A stretch of 6,111 nucleotides of DNA, from positions 1 to 6,111 of the forward strand of contig JBFLWV010000070.1 in assembly GCA_040757655.1 (NCBI GenBank). The letters are read 5' to 3'. Positions 5,101-6,111 of this stretch are shown here, piece by piece. The notes under the pieces were generated by a model. That model worked only from the letters and a program-made list of their open reading frames with translations, did no database searches and was not told the origin of the DNA. Within the stretch, counting starts at the first letter, position 1. Every line of letters starts with the position of its first letter. The position numbers and the translations under genes were made by a program. Source of the DNA: 2-02-FULL-49-11 sp040757655. GTDB lineage: Bacteria; Patescibacteriota; Patescibacteriia; 2-02-FULL-49-11.

Positions 5101-5535
5101 ATGCGCTACGACCTCCTCTATATTCTCCCCTCACAAACTGAAGAAACGCCCAGCGAGGAGATAAAGAACAAAATAAACGAATACCTAAAAGCCATCAACG
5201 CCACCATCATCCGCGATGAAAATCTAGGGAGGCGGAAGCTCGCGTATCCTATCGAGAACCAACGCCATGGCTACTATGGCAACATTATATTCGAAGCAGA
5301 ATCTCCCCTCGTGCCAAGATTGAAAGAAATGCTCTCACTCGAAACCGCCATCACCCGTTTCCAAATTATCCAAGAAGAACACACCGTAGGAAAGAAAGGG
5401 AAACGGCGGGCGCGACCACGCCGCTTTGTCCACCCAACACCTACGCCTTCCGCCGCTCCTAAGATCACAGAAAAAGTGAGTCTTGAAGAGCTCGACAAAA
5501 AACTGGAAGAACTGATTTCGAAAGACATTACTTAA
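5101..5535 (+). CDS. rpsF: 30S ribosomal protein S6
   Basis: A 144-residue S6, a small-subunit protein of the platform that binds 16S rRNA together with S18. The core (1-94) fits the family: MRYDLLYILP start, LGRRKLAYPIENQRHGYYG (42-60, the conserved LAY/GxY region) and FQIIQEE at the end of the last strand (87-93). A 50-residue C-terminal extension follows: a basic patch KKGKRRARPRR (98-108), a Pro/Ala-rich linker HPTPTPSAAP (111-120) and a probable amphipathic helix SLEELDKKLEELI (127-139). Plain S6 proteins are often 95-135 residues. The start follows a repeated leader; AGG lies only 1 nt from the ATG, too close for a normal Shine-Dalgarno. First gene of the usual rpsF-ssb(-rpsR) operon, with ssb 117 nt downstream. 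Confidence 0.96.
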   Translation: MRYDLLYILPSQTEETPSEEIKNKINEYLKAINATIIRDENLGRRKLAYPIENQRHGYYGNIIFEAESPLVPRLKEMLSLETAITRFQIIQEEHTVGKKGKRRARPRRFVHPTPTPSAAPKITEKVSLEELDKKLEELISKDIT

Positions 5536-5549
5536 AGCTCTAGGGAATA

Positions 5550-5652
5550 TGCCCGCCTAAGTTTTGCAGCGGGAATAATGTGAGATGCAAAATGTCGAAT
5601 CATCAATTTATTGGATAACTTGCACCATAACAGATGCAAAATTTAGGTGAGT
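5550..5652 (+). promoter_or_regulatory. ssb leader element, copy 2 of the repeated 5' leader
   Basis: A 103-bp copy of the rpsF leader layout: the identical 19-mer TGCCCGCCTAAGTTTTGCA (5550-5568) at the left and TGCAAAATTTAGGTGAGT (5635-5652) directly before the ssb ATG. Here the CCCGC of the 19-mer (5552-5556) can pair perfectly with GCGGG (5569-5573), leaving CTAAGTTTTGCA as a 12-nt loop complementary to the sequence before the start codon. An additional TGCAAAAT at 5585-5592 could compete. No strong promoter precedes it, so it probably acts inside the rpsF-ssb transcript. Confidence 0.65.
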
Positions 5653-6084
5653 ATGAATCTTAACAAAGCGCTGCTCATCGGCAACTTGACACGAGATCCG
5701 GAAGCGCGCACCACGCCCGATGGCACGCCAGTGACCACCTTCTCGGTCGCCACCAACCTGCGATGGACTGATACCAATGGCAACCGCCAAGAAAAAGTAG
5801 AATACCATAACATCGTCGCATGGCGGAAACTCGCAGAAATTTGCGGCCAATACCTCCATAAGGGATCAAAAGTGTATGTGGAAGGCCGTATTCAGACGCG
5901 TCAGTGGGAAGACCAACAAGGGCAAAAACGGTATAGGACTGAAATCATTGCTGAAAACCTGATTATGCTCGATCGGCAAACAGCGCCATCAAACGCCATG
6001 CCCTCGGTGCCTCAAGAAAACCAGCAACCTCCCGCTGCTTCCCCACAGGAACCAGTCATCAATGTGGAAGAAATACCATTTTGA
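5653..6084 (+). CDS. ssb: Single-stranded DNA-binding protein
   Basis: A 143-residue bacterial SSB that coats single-stranded DNA during replication, recombination and repair and recruits partners through its C-terminal tip. The OB-fold covers about 1-108: MNLNKALLIGNLTRDPEAR at the start, TTFSVATN (28-35), VEYHNIVAWRKLAEI (49-63) and KVYVEGRIQTRQWED (73-87). Aromatic residues Trp38, Trp57 and Trp85 are in positions typical for base stacking. A Gln/Pro/Ala-rich linker (109-134) leads to the tip NVEEIPF (137-143), matching the acidic, IPF-ending interaction motif. The ATG at 5653 fits homologues; a GTG two codons earlier (5647) falls inside the leader repeat. AGGTGA (5645-5650) is the only weak ribosome-binding candidate and lies close. 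Exonuclease VII, also encoded here, acts on the same kind of DNA. Confidence 0.97.
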   Translation: MNLNKALLIGNLTRDPEARTTPDGTPVTTFSVATNLRWTDTNGNRQEKVEYHNIVAWRKLAEICGQYLHKGSKVYVEGRIQTRQWEDQQGQKRYRTEIIAENLIMLDRQTAPSNAMPSVPQENQQPPAASPQEPVINVEEIPF

Positions 6085-6111
6085 GAATGCAAATCTCAAA
6101 ATGCAAAACTC
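6077..6111 (+). repeat. TGCAAA-type repeat and 10-bp hairpin over the ssb stop
   Basis: The second copy of the 21-bp repeat starts 1 nt after the ssb stop. It also completes a perfect hairpin: CATTTTGAGA (6077-6086) pairs with TCTCAAAATG (6094-6103) over 10 bp around the loop ATGCAAA. The left arm contains the last Phe codon and the TGA of ssb. No T-tract follows, so it is not a classical terminator; it may be a 3'-end or intercistronic hairpin before the next gene, possibly rpsR. Confidence 0.55.

Noticed and set aside
4996..5652. Integron attC-like sites (GCCTAAG at the left, TTTAGG at the right)
   Set aside because: The required AAC/GTT core bases are absent, there is no integrase or cassette gene, and the elements precede core operon genes at fixed distance from the start codon.
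1..6111. A CRISPR array or defence island
   Set aside because: The repeats occur only two or so times, with no regular spacers, and no cas or other defence genes beyond a lone PIN protein are present.

Overview
The window looks like chromosomal DNA of a Candidate Phyla Radiation bacterium (Patescibacteria, probably Parcubacteria). This is an inference from four things: compact housekeeping proteins, a THUMP/UPF0020-type RNA methyltransferase of the style common in that group, almost no canonical Shine-Dalgarno sequences, and short AT-rich or GC-rich repeats in most gene gaps. Stop codons include TGA (xseB, the methyltransferase, ssb) and tryptophans are TGG, so the UGA-glycine code of Gracilibacteria/SR1 does not apply. 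No gene gap exceeds 300 bases; the largest are 1638-1828 and 2297-2480.

Layout. Positions 1-1637 (minus strand) hold a probable operon: an unrecognised 46-residue basic protein, then xseA and xseB, the two subunits of exonuclease VII. Positions 1638-1828 hold a consensus TATAAT box for that operon and a nested, structured inverted-repeat element (1694-1811). A PIN-domain toxin-like ribonuclease gene (1829-2296, minus) has no visible antitoxin. After a divergent gap filled by an AT-rich imperfect palindrome comes the P-loop ATPase/GTPase gene ychF (2481-3536, plus). It converges, across another imperfect palindrome, on a THUMP/Rossmann RNA methyltransferase gene (3676-4932, minus). From 4961 rightward lies rpsF-ssb (plus), coding for ribosomal protein S6 and single-stranded DNA-binding protein. 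This is the usual bacterial rpsF-ssb-rpsR start; rpsR is not reached.

The genes are housekeeping; the regulatory and repeat layer is the interesting part. The rpsF and ssb leaders, 105 and 103 bp long, begin with the same 19-mer (TGCCCGCCTAAGTTTTGCA). Both end with TGCAAAATTTAG exactly 18 nt before the ATG, and this end is complementary to the 19-mer. The rpsF copy begins about where the predicted transcript starts. They may be a repeated cis-acting leader RNA covering the translation start, or a small inverted-repeat element. The rpsF and methyltransferase promoters appear to share one 8-bp -35 block. Several repeats contribute the stop codon of the neighbouring gene.
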